A DNA stretch of 64,000 bases from Ilyomonas sp965199845 (GCA_965199845.1 CBDATZ010000054.1:496001-560000), one strand, 5' to 3'. Positions 55,694 to 63,887 are shown, counted from the stretch's first letter. Program-made: numbers and translations. Notes: generated by a model not told the origin, from the letters alone.

Positions 55694-57238
55694 ATGGCAA
55701 ACACACCGATCAGCATGAGTAAAATCCGTCAGATCATTCGCCTCTATACACAAGGAACCAGCCGGCTTTCTATTGCAGCCTGGACGGGCGTATCGCGCAA
55801 TACCGCCAAGAAGTACATACAAGCATTCCAGGACTCCCGTTTTACGTTCGAAGACATCAACCGGCTCACTGACAAAGAGCTCGACGACCTCTTTGGAAAG
55901 AGTGATGAAAAGCCTCCTGATCCCCGTTTGTTTGATCTTCATAATCTCTTTCCCCATGTGGAAAAGGAACTGAAGCGCAAGGGAACAACAAGACTTCTCT
56001 TATGGCAAGAATACATGAAGCAGCATCCCAAAGGCTTTCAGTACACACAATTTTGCTTTTACTATAACCAGTGGAAAGCGCAGGTGAACCCGGTCATGCA
56101 TATAGAGCACAAAGCCGGTGACAAGATGTTTGTTGACTTTGCCGGCGAGAAGCTTTCAATCGTTGACAAGAACACAGGGGAAGTAAAGGACGTTGAAGTC
56201 TTCATCGCCATTCTGGGTGCCAGCCAGCTGACTTATATCGAAGCTGTCATGACGCAAGGGAAAGAAGACCTGATTCCAGCCTGCGAGAACGCCCTGCACT
56301 TCTATGGTGGCGTGCCGCTGGCTATCGTTACCGATAATCTAAAGTCAGCCGTTACCAAGAGCAGCCGCTATGAGCCTACCGTCAACGAGTCGTTTGCTGA
56401 TTTTGCAGACCACTATTGTATGGCAGTTCTTCCTACCAGAGCCTACCGTCCCCGGGATAAAGCGCTCGTAGAAGGAGCTGTCAGGATCATGTACACGCGC
56501 GTTTATACGCTCATCCGACAAAGCATTTATTACAGTTTGGAAGAGCTTAATACAGCCATCAAAGCAGCCCTTGAAGTGCATAACAACCAGCCTTTCAAGG
56601 GGCGCCATTACAGCCGCAGAGAACAGTTCGAAGAAGTAGAAAGGTCGGTGTTAGCTCCATTGCCTGTTCTTCGCTATGAATTTAAAAAACAGATGCACGC
56701 TACGGTCATGAAGAACGGGCATGTTTGTTTGGGTGTGGACAAGCACTATTACAGTGTTCCTTACCGCTTCATTGGTAAGAAAATAAAGCTGCTCTACTCG
56801 CGCTCTTCCGTTGAAGTTTTCTACCATTATGAACGTATTGCTGTACACAAGCGAACGAAGTGCCCTTATGCTTACACGACAGACAAGGAACACCTGGCTT
56901 CCACTCACAAGTTCATGGCAGACTGGACGGCAGAGCACTTTATTGAATGGGCAGCTTCTATCCATGAAGATGTGAAGCTGTATATCGTAAAGATACTGGA
57001 GCGCAAGCAGCATCCTGAACAGGCTTATAAATCCTGCATGGGTGTGTTGAGCTTTAGCCGGAAAGCAGGCAGTGAAAGGCTGATCGCCGCCTGCAGGAGG
57101 GCGCTGGACTATGGTGTCTATAACTATAAAACGATCCAGACCATCCTTGAAAAAGGTATGGATTTACTGAACGAAGACACAGGGACTTCAAAAATGCCAT
57201 CACACGACAACATCCGGGGAAAACAATACTACCGATAA
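55694..57238 (+). CDS. istA: IS21 transposase IstA
   Basis: 514 residues. The N-terminal HTH (RQIIRLYTQGTSRLSIAAWTG-like, about 8-45) binds terminal repeats, and an RNase H-like DDE core follows with D in FVDFAGEK (about 153), D in IVTDNLKSA (about 214) and E in KALVEGAVR (about 258). The C-terminal part is the usual basic domain. It catalyses cut-and-paste transposition with IstB. The gene is complete, with no frameshift seen. Confidence 0.95.
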   Translation: MANTPISMSKIRQIIRLYTQGTSRLSIAAWTGVSRNTAKKYIQAFQDSRFTFEDINRLTDKELDDLFGKSDEKPPDPRLFDLHNLFPHVEKELKRKGTTRLLLWQEYMKQHPKGFQYTQFCFYYNQWKAQVNPVMHIEHKAGDKMFVDFAGEKLSIVDKNTGEVKDVEVFIAILGASQLTYIEAVMTQGKEDLIPACENALHFYGGVPLAIVTDNLKSAVTKSSRYEPTVNESFADFADHYCMAVLPTRAYRPRDKALVEGAVRIMYTRVYTLIRQSIYYSLEELNTAIKAALEVHNNQPFKGRHYSRREQFEEVERSVLAPLPVLRYEFKKQMHATVMKNGHVCLGVDKHYYSVPYRFIGKKIKLLYSRSSVEVFYHYERIAVHKRTKCPYAYTTDKEHLASTHKFMADWTAEHFIEWAASIHEDVKLYIVKILERKQHPEQAYKSCMGVLSFSRKAGSERLIAACRRALDYGVYNYKTIQTILEKGMDLLNEDTGTSKMPSHDNIRGKQYYR

Positions 57239-57265
57239 TTTTTTTTGACAATCAAACAATCAATT

Positions 57266-58015
57266 ATGAACGCAAACACACTGGACAGAATCCGCAAATT
57301 AAAGCTCTTCGGCATGTTCCGGGCTTTTAAGACCAGCCTCGAGACTGATGGGCTCAACAAGTATACGATCGATGAGATGATCGCTTTTCTGGTAGAAGCC
57401 GAATGGGAAGACAGGCAGAACAGAAATACAGAGAGACGGCTCTCCAATGCTCACTTCCGCTACAAAGCTTCTGTGGAAGAGATGTACTACCAGGCTGACC
57501 GCTCTCTTGACCGCAACCAGATGGGAAGGCTGGCTGAATGCAACTTTATCAACAAGAAAGAAAATGTGCTCATTACAGGCAGCACCGGCATAGGCAAAAG
57601 CTATATTGCGTCCGCCATTGGTCATCAGGCTTGCATCAGTGGCTACCGGGTGCTGTATGCAAGTACACCAAAGCTCTTCGCTAAGCTCAAGATGGCAAAG
57701 GCTGATGGTTCTTACATGAAAGAACTTACCCGTATCGAGCGGCAGCAGCTTCTCATCTTAGACGACTTTGGCATACAGCCTTTTGACGCACAAAGCCGGG
57801 CAACGCTGATGGAAATCATTGAAGACAGACATGGCAAGGCATCGATGATTATTACCTCTCAGCTGCCGGTATCGAAATGGTATGAAGTGATCGGAGAACA
57901 AACCATCGCTGATGCCATTCTTGACAGGATCATCCATGATGCGCACCGGCTGGAACTGAAAGGAGAATCGCTGAGGAAAAAGAAACAAACAATGCAGGAG
58001 GTAGAAAAGGAATAA
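57266..58015 (+). CDS. istB: IS21 transposition helper ATPase IstB
   Basis: 249 residues from the ATG at 57266; an in-frame TTG at 57245 is less likely. Walker A GSTGIGKS and Walker B LLILDDFG mark a DnaC-like AAA+ ATPase, and the N-terminal helical part contacts IstA. IstB selects the target and stimulates IstA. It starts 27 bases after the istA stop. Confidence 0.94.
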   Translation: MNANTLDRIRKLKLFGMFRAFKTSLETDGLNKYTIDEMIAFLVEAEWEDRQNRNTERRLSNAHFRYKASVEEMYYQADRSLDRNQMGRLAECNFINKKENVLITGSTGIGKSYIASAIGHQACISGYRVLYASTPKLFAKLKMAKADGSYMKELTRIERQQLLILDDFGIQPFDAQSRATLMEIIEDRHGKASMIITSQLPVSKWYEVIGEQTIADAILDRIIHDAHRLELKGESLRKKKQTMQEVEKE

Positions 58016-58148
58016 AGTTTAACAACAAAGAAGAAAGTAACTATTTTTGATAACCGCTTACACAGAGCATTACCCGATCACTTTTTGCCAGCATAACCAC
58101 TGGTCATTTTGCCACGGAATACCCTGGTCAACTTCTACGGAATATACA

Positions 58149-58155
58149 CTTACAT
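58149..58155. repeat. right target-site duplication of the IS21 element
   Basis: CTTACAT directly after the element, copy of 55479-55485. Confidence 0.88.
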
Positions 58156-59681
58156 TACTTGCGTTGAGTAACATGTTGCCTGACGAAAATTGGAAAGATG
58201 CTTACGCATCTAATAAGACATTATCTAAAGACATAATTAACTTCGTTAACTTAAATTATCAGACTGATTATAAAGCAAATTCACGCGAATCATTTCGAAA
58301 AATTGCTTTGAAACCATTTGTCGATAACAATATTGCTTTATTAAATCCTGACGAACCTGACTTAAGTACAACTAGTTCAAGAACCCATTATCTCCTTTCT
58401 GACTTGGCTTTAAAAGCTATTCAGCAATTCAATTCAGATAAATGGGATGAAGCTGTAAACTATTTTATAAAGAATCAGTTTGTAAGAAATATACCATCAG
58501 ATGTTTTATTAAAAAGAGTCTCAATAAAAAATTATAAGTCAGTTATTGATGATACAATAGAGTTGGGCATTTTTAATGTTTTTATTGGTGCTAATGGAAC
58601 AGGGAAAAGCAATATTTTAGAAGCATTGGCTTTTTTTGGAGCTGCTGAAAATAGCGATGCAACTTATGAAGGATTATATAGCAGAGGTATTAGAACTGCA
58701 AAACCAAGCCTAACGATTAGCTCGTTCTTAGGTACTACTCAAAACACATCTATTGATTTTTCATTACTTTTTAAAAATAAAGAAAAAGAAGAACTCTACG
58801 AGTCATCACTTGAACCAAGAGAAAAAGATGATATATACACGAATTGGTTTGATAAAACCAAATACTACGCTGCAAACGATTTTTTTCAAGTACTCAAAGA
58901 TATCTGGAATAACAATCCACAAATCAATTCCAAAGATTTAAATCAAGTAATTGAAGATAAAGCTATTGAGTATAATCTCAAAATTGAACAAGCTTTTATA
59001 GGCTTTATCTCTAATTATTCAATCTTTGATCTTAATACAAAATCTCTGCGTGGTATTTCACCAACAGATAGTCGTAAAACACCTTTAGGTTTAAATGGCG
59101 AGGGACTTGATTTATTAATAGCCAATTTTAATAGCTATGAAAGAGGCTTTTTAGAGAATAATATTAAAACATTTTTTGATTGGATAGATAAAATTAGCAA
59201 TGAAAAAGATGAAAAAATGTTAGGATTAAAAGCAGGTAGAAGCTCCTCCACTTTATACTTTACAGATAAGTTTATGCAAAAGCAGAACAATGTTCTGTCA
59301 GCTGAAAATTCTAATGAAGGTATTCTGCATGTTCTGTTTTACTTAGCTCTTTTTATTAGTACGAAAACACCGAATTTTTTTGCCATAGATAATATTGAAA
59401 CTGCTCTTAATCCAAGACTGTGTCAAGTTTTAATGATGTTATTAACCGATCTGGCAAAACAGAGAGGTAAACAGGTACTTATTACGACACACAACCCAGC
59501 TATTTTAGATGGATTAAACTTACTTGATGACAGTGTTCGACTGTTTGAGGTGAGTAGGAATAGTCATGGACATACAAAAACCAGGAGAATTAAGTTTAGA
59601 AGTGATTTGAAAGACAAACCTTCAAAGCTTTCTGATATGTGGCTTAAAGGAATATTAGGCGCCACTCCTAAAAATTTTTAA
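58149..59681 (+). pseudogene. 3' fragment: BsuBI/PstI-like N-domain remainder + AAA/OLD-like ATPase
   Basis: The main body of the split gene. After removal of the IS, the N-terminal domain continues with LLALSNMLPDENWKDAY to about residue 140, then an ATPase: Walker A GANGTGKSN at about 177-185 (intact numbering), a long insert, Walker B-like AIDNIETALNP and an ITTHNPAILD His-switch near 470. This is the AAA_21/OLD-type core used by several abortive-infection systems. It could still be expressed from a start inside the element or an internal Met (for example 58171), but it would then lack part of its N-domain. It ends two bases before the next gene. Confidence 0.8.
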
Positions 59682-59683
59682 AG

Positions 59684-60334
59684 ATGAGGATTGCCATAAT
59701 AGCTGAAGGACGTTCTGATATAATTGTCTTGGAAAATATTTTGATGGGAATTGTTGGGCTGGATTTAAGTGATATCGAATATTTACGACCACAATCTGCT
59801 TATGATGCGACTCATTTAGCAATGATGAGTGAAAGCAATAAAAGCACATGGTCATTGGTAAGAGAAGAATGTATAACTAAGGATAAAATAGAAAAATTCT
59901 TTCAAATCGAAGGTAATGAGTTTGTTGTAATACATTTAGATGCAGCGGAAAGAGAAGAATATGAAATTGCAGACTTAACTATTAACCAAGATTGTTCTTC
60001 GATTAGGAATCTTATTGTCAATAAGATTGATGAATGGTTAGAATACCAGTATTTAGATAAAATATTACATGCTATTGCTGTTGAAGAAACTGAAGCTTGG
60101 CTTCTTACGGTTTTTGAAAATGGGACAGAATCCTGTCAGTGGCCTGATCCTAAAACGCGATTAAATAGAATTTTAGGTAGACAGAAAATAAACACTACAA
60201 GAAGCTATGAAAATTATTTCGGGTTAAGTAAGAACTTTTTGAAAAAAAGAAATTGGATAAGAGAAAGATATATTGATTATAATGTAAGCTTGAGAGAGTT
60301 TGTTCAAGAAGTAATTACAAAGTTACATTTATAA
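59684..60334 (+). CDS. DUF4276/TOPRIM-like partner of the ATPase
   Basis: 216 residues. The N-terminus MRIAIIAEGRSDIIVLENIL has the hydrophobic-EGxSD pattern of TOPRIM/DUF4276 proteins, a later strand ends in VIHLDAAER, and VEETEAWLL near residue 145 matches the DUF4276 C-terminal motif. OLD-type ATPases usually act with a TOPRIM nuclease, either fused (OLD, GajA) or separate (PARIS, AbiL, RloAB). Starting two bases after the ATPase stop, it is very likely its partner nuclease. AT-rich like its neighbours. Confidence 0.65.
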   Translation: MRIAIIAEGRSDIIVLENILMGIVGLDLSDIEYLRPQSAYDATHLAMMSESNKSTWSLVREECITKDKIEKFFQIEGNEFVVIHLDAAEREEYEIADLTINQDCSSIRNLIVNKIDEWLEYQYLDKILHAIAVEETEAWLLTVFENGTESCQWPDPKTRLNRILGRQKINTTRSYENYFGLSKNFLKKRNWIRERYIDYNVSLREFVQEVITKLHL

Positions 60335-60373
60335 TGTTGATTCGGTATTCACAACATCTTACTGTTATGAATA

Positions 60374-60381
60374 CTTTTTTT
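60374..60381. repeat. left target-site duplication of the IS1-like transposon
   Basis: CTTTTTTT directly before the left inverted repeat; an identical octamer follows the right inverted repeat at 63888-63895. Homopolymeric, so it may be less secure than it looks. Confidence 0.7.
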
Positions 60382-60403
60382 GGTAGTGGTACAGTTTGAA
60401 ATT
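60382..60403. repeat. left terminal inverted repeat (22 bp)
   Basis: Perfect inverted match to 63866-63887. It begins GGTAGTGGTACAGTTTG. Confidence 0.93.
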
Positions 60404-60415
60404 TAGTGAATAGAA

Positions 60416-60673
60416 TTATGTTTTTCGCTTCTTTGAGATTCTATGTGGTATTTCTGAAAGAGCGCCAATGAGCACACCCACTGTTGCAATAATCCTAAGG
60501 ATCGCCCAATTAGTTATACCGTTCGCAATGCGGGTATAAAGACCGACGACTATACAAACAAGTAGGCTAATCGTAAACATTCCCCAGATAGCATTTTTGC
60601 CTATACTAAAAGACCACAAGAGTAATAGAATAGCAAGTATTCCTAAGTAATCCCAGACGTTTAAAGATGCCAT
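60416..60673 (-). CDS. small three-helix membrane protein, transposon cargo
   Basis: 85 residues from the ATG at 60673; a TTG two codons earlier is less likely. Three hydrophobic helices (about 8-24, 28-45, 57-72) and a basic C-terminus (HRISKKRKT). It lies 26 bases beyond the transposase stop on the same strand, inside the left end. No family known; it may be a regulator or toxin-like cargo. Confidence 0.6.
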   Translation of the reverse strand: MASLNVWDYLGILAILLLLWSFSIGKNAIWGMFTISLLVCIVVGLYTRIANGITNWAILRIIATVGVLIGALSEIPHRISKKRKT

Positions 60674-60684
60674 TTCCAAAAATA

Positions 60685-60713
60685 AAAAAACCGAGTGATT
60701 TACTCGGTTTTTT
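60685..60713 (-). terminator. terminator at the end of the transposase gene
   Basis: Perfect 12-bp arms (60685-60696 and 60702-60713) with T runs on both sides. The transposase stop codon lies at the loop and arm edge, so the hairpin begins within the coding end. It separates the transposase from the small membrane protein gene. Confidence 0.75.
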
Positions 60714-61575
60714 CTTTCTTCTTATAGCTTCCTCTTTTTTCAGGTGCTTGTATATCGGTAAGCCTTGCAATATCTTCTAAAGTCATTGGTTTCTTCATTA
60801 ACCCTGCCTGCATTGCCGGTGTTACCGAAAGGCTTTTGTGAACCTTACAAAAGTTGTAGTAAACAAAGTGTAAGGCTATTGCATGGCAATGGTTTTCTAT
60901 CTTCTTGGAAAAGGCATTGGTAAGGCGTGTAAAACGGCGCATGTGCATTCTCATTGTCAGGTTCTGACGTTCAACGTATGAAGTAGAAATAAACTTTTCA
61001 CGCGGTGTGCCGGTGATAGCTTTTTTTATCTGTCCTGTATATTCAGCAGGGCTGTATCTTTTTTCGTTCATACCGCCATCTAATGAGCCATACAGCTTCA
61101 TCAATTGCGCATAATCAATATCACCATCAAAAGCATCTTCGACAGCATCTAAATAAGCTCTAAAGCCATCGGTTGTAAGTTGCACTTTATTAGCCAAGCG
61201 TGTTGCTACATCGTGCATAAATTCATTAGCTGATTCTGCATCTCTGTTGCCTACAAACCATGAAACAATCAACTTGCTATCTGCATCTAAAGCCGTCCAC
61301 GTCCATACATCACCGGCTTTATCTTCCATGCCTTCCGGTACGTTCTTTTCTTTAGCATAAACAAAGCTCCAAATTTCATCCGCTTGCACACGTGCTGCCT
61401 TTACTCCTTTTACTGTTTCGTTGTGGAATGCTTCACAAGCCTTACCTGTATCTACCAAAAGTTTAAGTATGGTTGTTTTGGAAACATCAGTTAAACGGCT
61501 TGTGCTGTTAATGCTGTTTCCTTCAACAAGCAAATGAAGTATTTGCGCTTTCTTTTCGATTGGTAACTTGTTCAT
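60700..61575 (-). CDS. IS1-like transposase
   Basis: The start at 61575 (291 residues) is preferred because homologues begin MNKLPxEK; a frame to 61623 adds 16 residues. An N-terminal HTH (SINSTSRLTDVSKTTILKLL) precedes a DDE core with D in QADEIWSFV, D in TTDGFRAYL and E in SYVERQNLTMRMHMRRF. The long form without a translational frameshift matches the single-frame IS1-like transposases. Gene complete. An operator-like palindrome lies 61637-61652, just upstream. Confidence 0.92.
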   Translation of the reverse strand: MNKLPIEKKAQILHLLVEGNSINSTSRLTDVSKTTILKLLVDTGKACEAFHNETVKGVKAARVQADEIWSFVYAKEKNVPEGMEDKAGDVWTWTALDADSKLIVSWFVGNRDAESANEFMHDVATRLANKVQLTTDGFRAYLDAVEDAFDGDIDYAQLMKLYGSLDGGMNEKRYSPAEYTGQIKKAITGTPREKFISTSYVERQNLTMRMHMRRFTRLTNAFSKKIENHCHAIALHFVYYNFCKVHKSLSVTPAMQAGLMKKPMTLEDIARLTDIQAPEKRGSYKKKEKTE

Positions 61576-61636
61576 AGAACAAAGATAACTGATTTTACTT
61601 AAACGGTCAAGCATTTTAGCCATTTTAATTTTAGAT

Positions 61637-61652
61637 ATTGTAAACTTACAAT
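61637..61652. promoter_or_regulatory. operator-like palindrome, copy 1
   Basis: ATTGTA-AACT-TACAAT, a 16-base inverted repeat identical in half-sites and spacing to 61702-61717. It lies just upstream of the transposase, in the divergent region with the HTH-ImmA gene. Confidence 0.55.
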
Positions 61653-61668
61653 TATTTTTTGTGTTGTG

Positions 61669-61698
61669 TTGTATTTCAAACTAAAACCGCTACTTTTG
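61669..61698 (+). promoter_or_regulatory. promoter of the HTH-ImmA/IrrE gene
   Basis: TTG at 61669-61671 and TACTTTTG at 61691-61698 (exact TAnnTTTG), 19 bases apart. The -7 box ends 29 bases before the ATG at 61728, and operator copy 2 lies between them. Confidence 0.55.
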
Positions 61699-61701
61699 AG
61701 T

Positions 61702-61717
61702 ATTGTATTTATACAAT
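61702..61717. promoter_or_regulatory. operator-like palindrome, copy 2
   Basis: ATTGTA-TTTA-TACAAT, same half-sites and N4 spacing as 61637-61652. It sits three bases downstream of the -7 box, ideal for repression of the HTH-ImmA gene. Confidence 0.6.
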
Positions 61718-61727
61718 ATAGATTTTC

Positions 61728-62930
61728 ATGGAAGATAAATATAAAGACATAAATAGCATTTTAAGGTCGGCGATGAAACCCGAAACTTTAAAGGATTTGT
61801 TTGATAATAAATTAAAGCAATTAGAAATCTCCCATACATCGGCGTTGGATATATTGGGTATTTCATACCGTACCTTAAAAGGAATATTGGATGGCTCACA
61901 AAAAACATTTGACCATACTCATCTTTTAAAAATTGCAAGTCTTCTTCAAGTGCCTAGAGAAGAAGTGATAAGACTTTACTTAAATACACTAGAAGAAGCA
62001 CATCCAACACAAACATCAATTACACCGGAGAAAATTAAGTTTATTAAAGACAATTTTGATTTAGGCATCCTAAAGAAAGATGGATTTATTGACAGTATTA
62101 CCGACTTTCCTCAAATAGAAAAAAAGTTGCTATCAAGGTTAGGATTAAAATCAATTTTTGAATATCGAAAGCCCGATATACATGTGGCATTTAGTTCAGG
62201 CTCTCTAAAACTTAGAAATGAATTAACTCGGGCTTTTTGGATTGCATCAGCGAAGACTTGTTTTCTTGAGATAGATAATCCTTACGAATATGATAAACAG
62301 GCGTTTCTTGATTATTTTCCTAGAATTAGATGGCAGTCGACAGATGTTAAGCATGGCATGAGAAACATCATTAAAGCCCTCTATAGGCTTGGCATAACAG
62401 TTATTTATCAGCCGCGTCTGCATACACTTCAACTGCGTGGTGCAACATTTTCTGTCAATGACAAGCCATGTGTTGTTTTGACCAACTATGTAGGATTTTA
62501 TAGCACGTTGTGGTTTGCCTTAATTCACGAATTACTACACGTAATTTTTGACTGGGAGGATATTAGAGTTAACAAGTATCATTTGAGCGATGATAGTATT
62601 GAGGATTTAGCTGTAAAAGAAAAGGAATTTGAAACAGACAAGTTCGCTCGGCAATATTTATTTTCTATTGAAAAGACCAATGAGGTTCGACCTTATTTAA
62701 ACGACAATAATTACGTTAAGCGATTTGCAACGGATAACCATGTTCACCCAAGCTTAATTTATACTTTCAATGCCTTTGATGTGGGAAGCCGCGACAGAAT
62801 GGCTTGGCCTAGAGCTAGACGACAAGATGCTGACATAAAAGAATGCATTGAATCTATAGATATTCCTTGGCAGGAATCGTTACAATTTGAAAAGATAATG
62901 AGTAATTTAAAATCACAGTTATACAACTAA
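61728..62930 (+). CDS. HTH-ImmA/IrrE-type metalloprotease-like protein, transposon cargo
   Basis: 400 residues. An N-terminal helix-turn-helix (about 20-85: LDILGISYRTLKGILDGSQ) and a C-terminal ImmA/IrrE zinc-peptidase domain with HELLH (H267, E268, H271) and a downstream acidic ligand region KEKEFETDKFA. This fusion is found in toxin-antitoxin, phage-repressor cleavage and CBASS-control proteins. Two identical palindromes next to its promoter suggest autoregulation. The P63C gene follows after three bases, so they act together. Confidence 0.88.
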   Translation: MEDKYKDINSILRSAMKPETLKDLFDNKLKQLEISHTSALDILGISYRTLKGILDGSQKTFDHTHLLKIASLLQVPREEVIRLYLNTLEEAHPTQTSITPEKIKFIKDNFDLGILKKDGFIDSITDFPQIEKKLLSRLGLKSIFEYRKPDIHVAFSSGSLKLRNELTRAFWIASAKTCFLEIDNPYEYDKQAFLDYFPRIRWQSTDVKHGMRNIIKALYRLGITVIYQPRLHTLQLRGATFSVNDKPCVVLTNYVGFYSTLWFALIHELLHVIFDWEDIRVNKYHLSDDSIEDLAVKEKEFETDKFARQYLFSIEKTNEVRPYLNDNNYVKRFATDNHVHPSLIYTFNAFDVGSRDRMAWPRARRQDADIKECIESIDIPWQESLQFEKIMSNLKSQLYN

Positions 62931-62933
62931 GTT

Positions 62934-63578
62934 ATGAAGCAAGAAAACAATGTTAGCACTAAAGACAACTTGAAACAGTCGATTTCTGACCAGCAAATTC
63001 CGAAGCCGGAAACATCGTCAGTCCCTATACAAAATAAGCAATCGTTAGTGGATATGCTTACGCAGGGGGCAGAAAATTTTGCTCAAGAATCAACTAAGAA
63101 AAAGAGAGAAAGTGAGTATGAAAAAGTCAAGTTCATGCTTAATGGGAAAGAAATTTCTTTAAAGGAAATTAGAGAATTAGTCGCGAGTAAGGTAATGCCT
63201 TATTTCCCTATTTTTCCCAATGACATTCCATTTTATAAAGAGATTTATAGGTTAATGGGTTGGCATGATTTAGATCCAAATAAATTTACAAAACCGCGTT
63301 CTGTAGCGAACTTAACACTTGCCATTATTTACAAAAGATTTCCTGCTGATGTATTAGCTTCAATACATGTTTTGAATGGTTACCTTCCTAATTGCTGGGT
63401 TAGAGAGTATAAGAATTTTCAGTTTCTAAACGAAGAAGGACAGAGACAAGTCAAGGTCTTTAGAGATGAAGCTATAGAAGTCATGAAAACATGTGAAACA
63501 ATGCACGAGTTCAGAATAAAAATGAACACTCTGTATAAAGTTCCCTACTCTTACCAATTAAAGAATTTATTTGAATAA
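62934..63578 (+). CDS. P63C-domain protein, transposon cargo
   Basis: 214 residues. A polar, unfolded-looking N-terminus (about 1-80) leads into a P63C-like domain: a PFYKEIYRLMGW block, then KPRSVANLTLAIIYKRFP and FQFLNEEGQRQV. P63C is of unknown function and common in phage and mobile proteins. It begins three bases after the HTH-ImmA gene and stops four bases before the convergent basic-protein gene. Confidence 0.72.
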   Translation: MKQENNVSTKDNLKQSISDQQIPKPETSSVPIQNKQSLVDMLTQGAENFAQESTKKKRESEYEKVKFMLNGKEISLKEIRELVASKVMPYFPIFPNDIPFYKEIYRLMGWHDLDPNKFTKPRSVANLTLAIIYKRFPADVLASIHVLNGYLPNCWVREYKNFQFLNEEGQRQVKVFRDEAIEVMKTCETMHEFRIKMNTLYKVPYSYQLKNLFE

Positions 63579-63582
63579 AAAG

Positions 63583-63819
63583 TTACTCTGTTTTTTTCCA
63601 TCTTTTTGCAGCCGCCTTTTTAGCAATTTCTGCACGTCTTTCGGGCGTCAATGACTTAGCCCGTGCCGCGCCACCCTTTAGCCCACCCAAACGCCCCAAT
63701 TGAACGGCAGCGGCATTTTTTGTACTATCCTCTTTCGGTGTTTCATTGTTTGATTCACCCGTAGCCAAGTCCACAATACTTTTTGCTATCTGATTTATAT
63801 CTTTATGCTTCTTTGCCAT
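63583..63819 (-). CDS. small basic Gly/Ala/Lys-rich protein, transposon cargo
   Basis: 78 residues from the ATG at 63819. The second half has the widespread GRLGGLKGGAARAKSLTPERR pattern (split here: GRLGGLKGGAARAK then SLTPERRAEIAKKAAAKRW), a likely nucleic-acid-binding motif of unknown role often seen on plasmids and mobile elements. It is convergent with the P63C gene and close to the right inverted repeat. Confidence 0.65.
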   Translation of the reverse strand: MAKKHKDINQIAKSIVDLATGESNNETPKEDSTKNAAAVQLGRLGGLKGGAARAKSLTPERRAEIAKKAAAKRWKKTE

Positions 63820-63865
63820 AGACTGCAAATGTACAAACTACTTTTGCCTTTACGGTCAAGCATCG

Positions 63866-63887
63866 AATTTCAAACTGTACCACTACC
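63866..63887. repeat. right terminal inverted repeat (22 bp)
   Basis: Perfect inverted copy of 60382-60403. Confidence 0.93.

Larger units (their letters stand above)
55486..58148 (+). mobile_element. IS21-family insertion sequence (2663 bp)
   Basis: The element begins TGGATATTTCG and ends CGGAATATACA (TG...CA as usual in IS21). Its ends match as inverted repeats (16 of 23), and a 7-bp target duplication flanks it. Near each end lie multiple terminal repeats ending in TGACCA: three 19-bp direct copies at 55538-55556, 55562-55580 and 55597-55615, and inverted copies at 58101-58119 and 58125-58142. Inside are istA and istB. Base composition is richer in G+C than the AT-rich genes it interrupts. 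It has split a restriction-like ATPase gene and appears intact and probably mobile. Confidence 0.95.
60382..63887. mobile_element. IS1-like transposon carrying cargo genes (3506 bp)
   Basis: Bounded by perfect 22-bp terminal inverted repeats (60382-60403 and 63866-63887) and an 8-bp target duplication, the size typical for IS1. It contains an IS1-like DDE transposase and four other genes: a small membrane protein, an HTH-ImmA/IrrE gene, a P63C gene and a basic protein. Ordinary IS1-family elements carry only the transposase, so this is a cargo-bearing version. It inserted 47 bases after the DUF4276 gene. Confidence 0.9.

Noticed and set aside
58047..58148. TTG at 58047 as the true start of the ATPase gene
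   Set aside because: The first 34 codons are IS21 end sequence and the real N-terminus lies at 55389.
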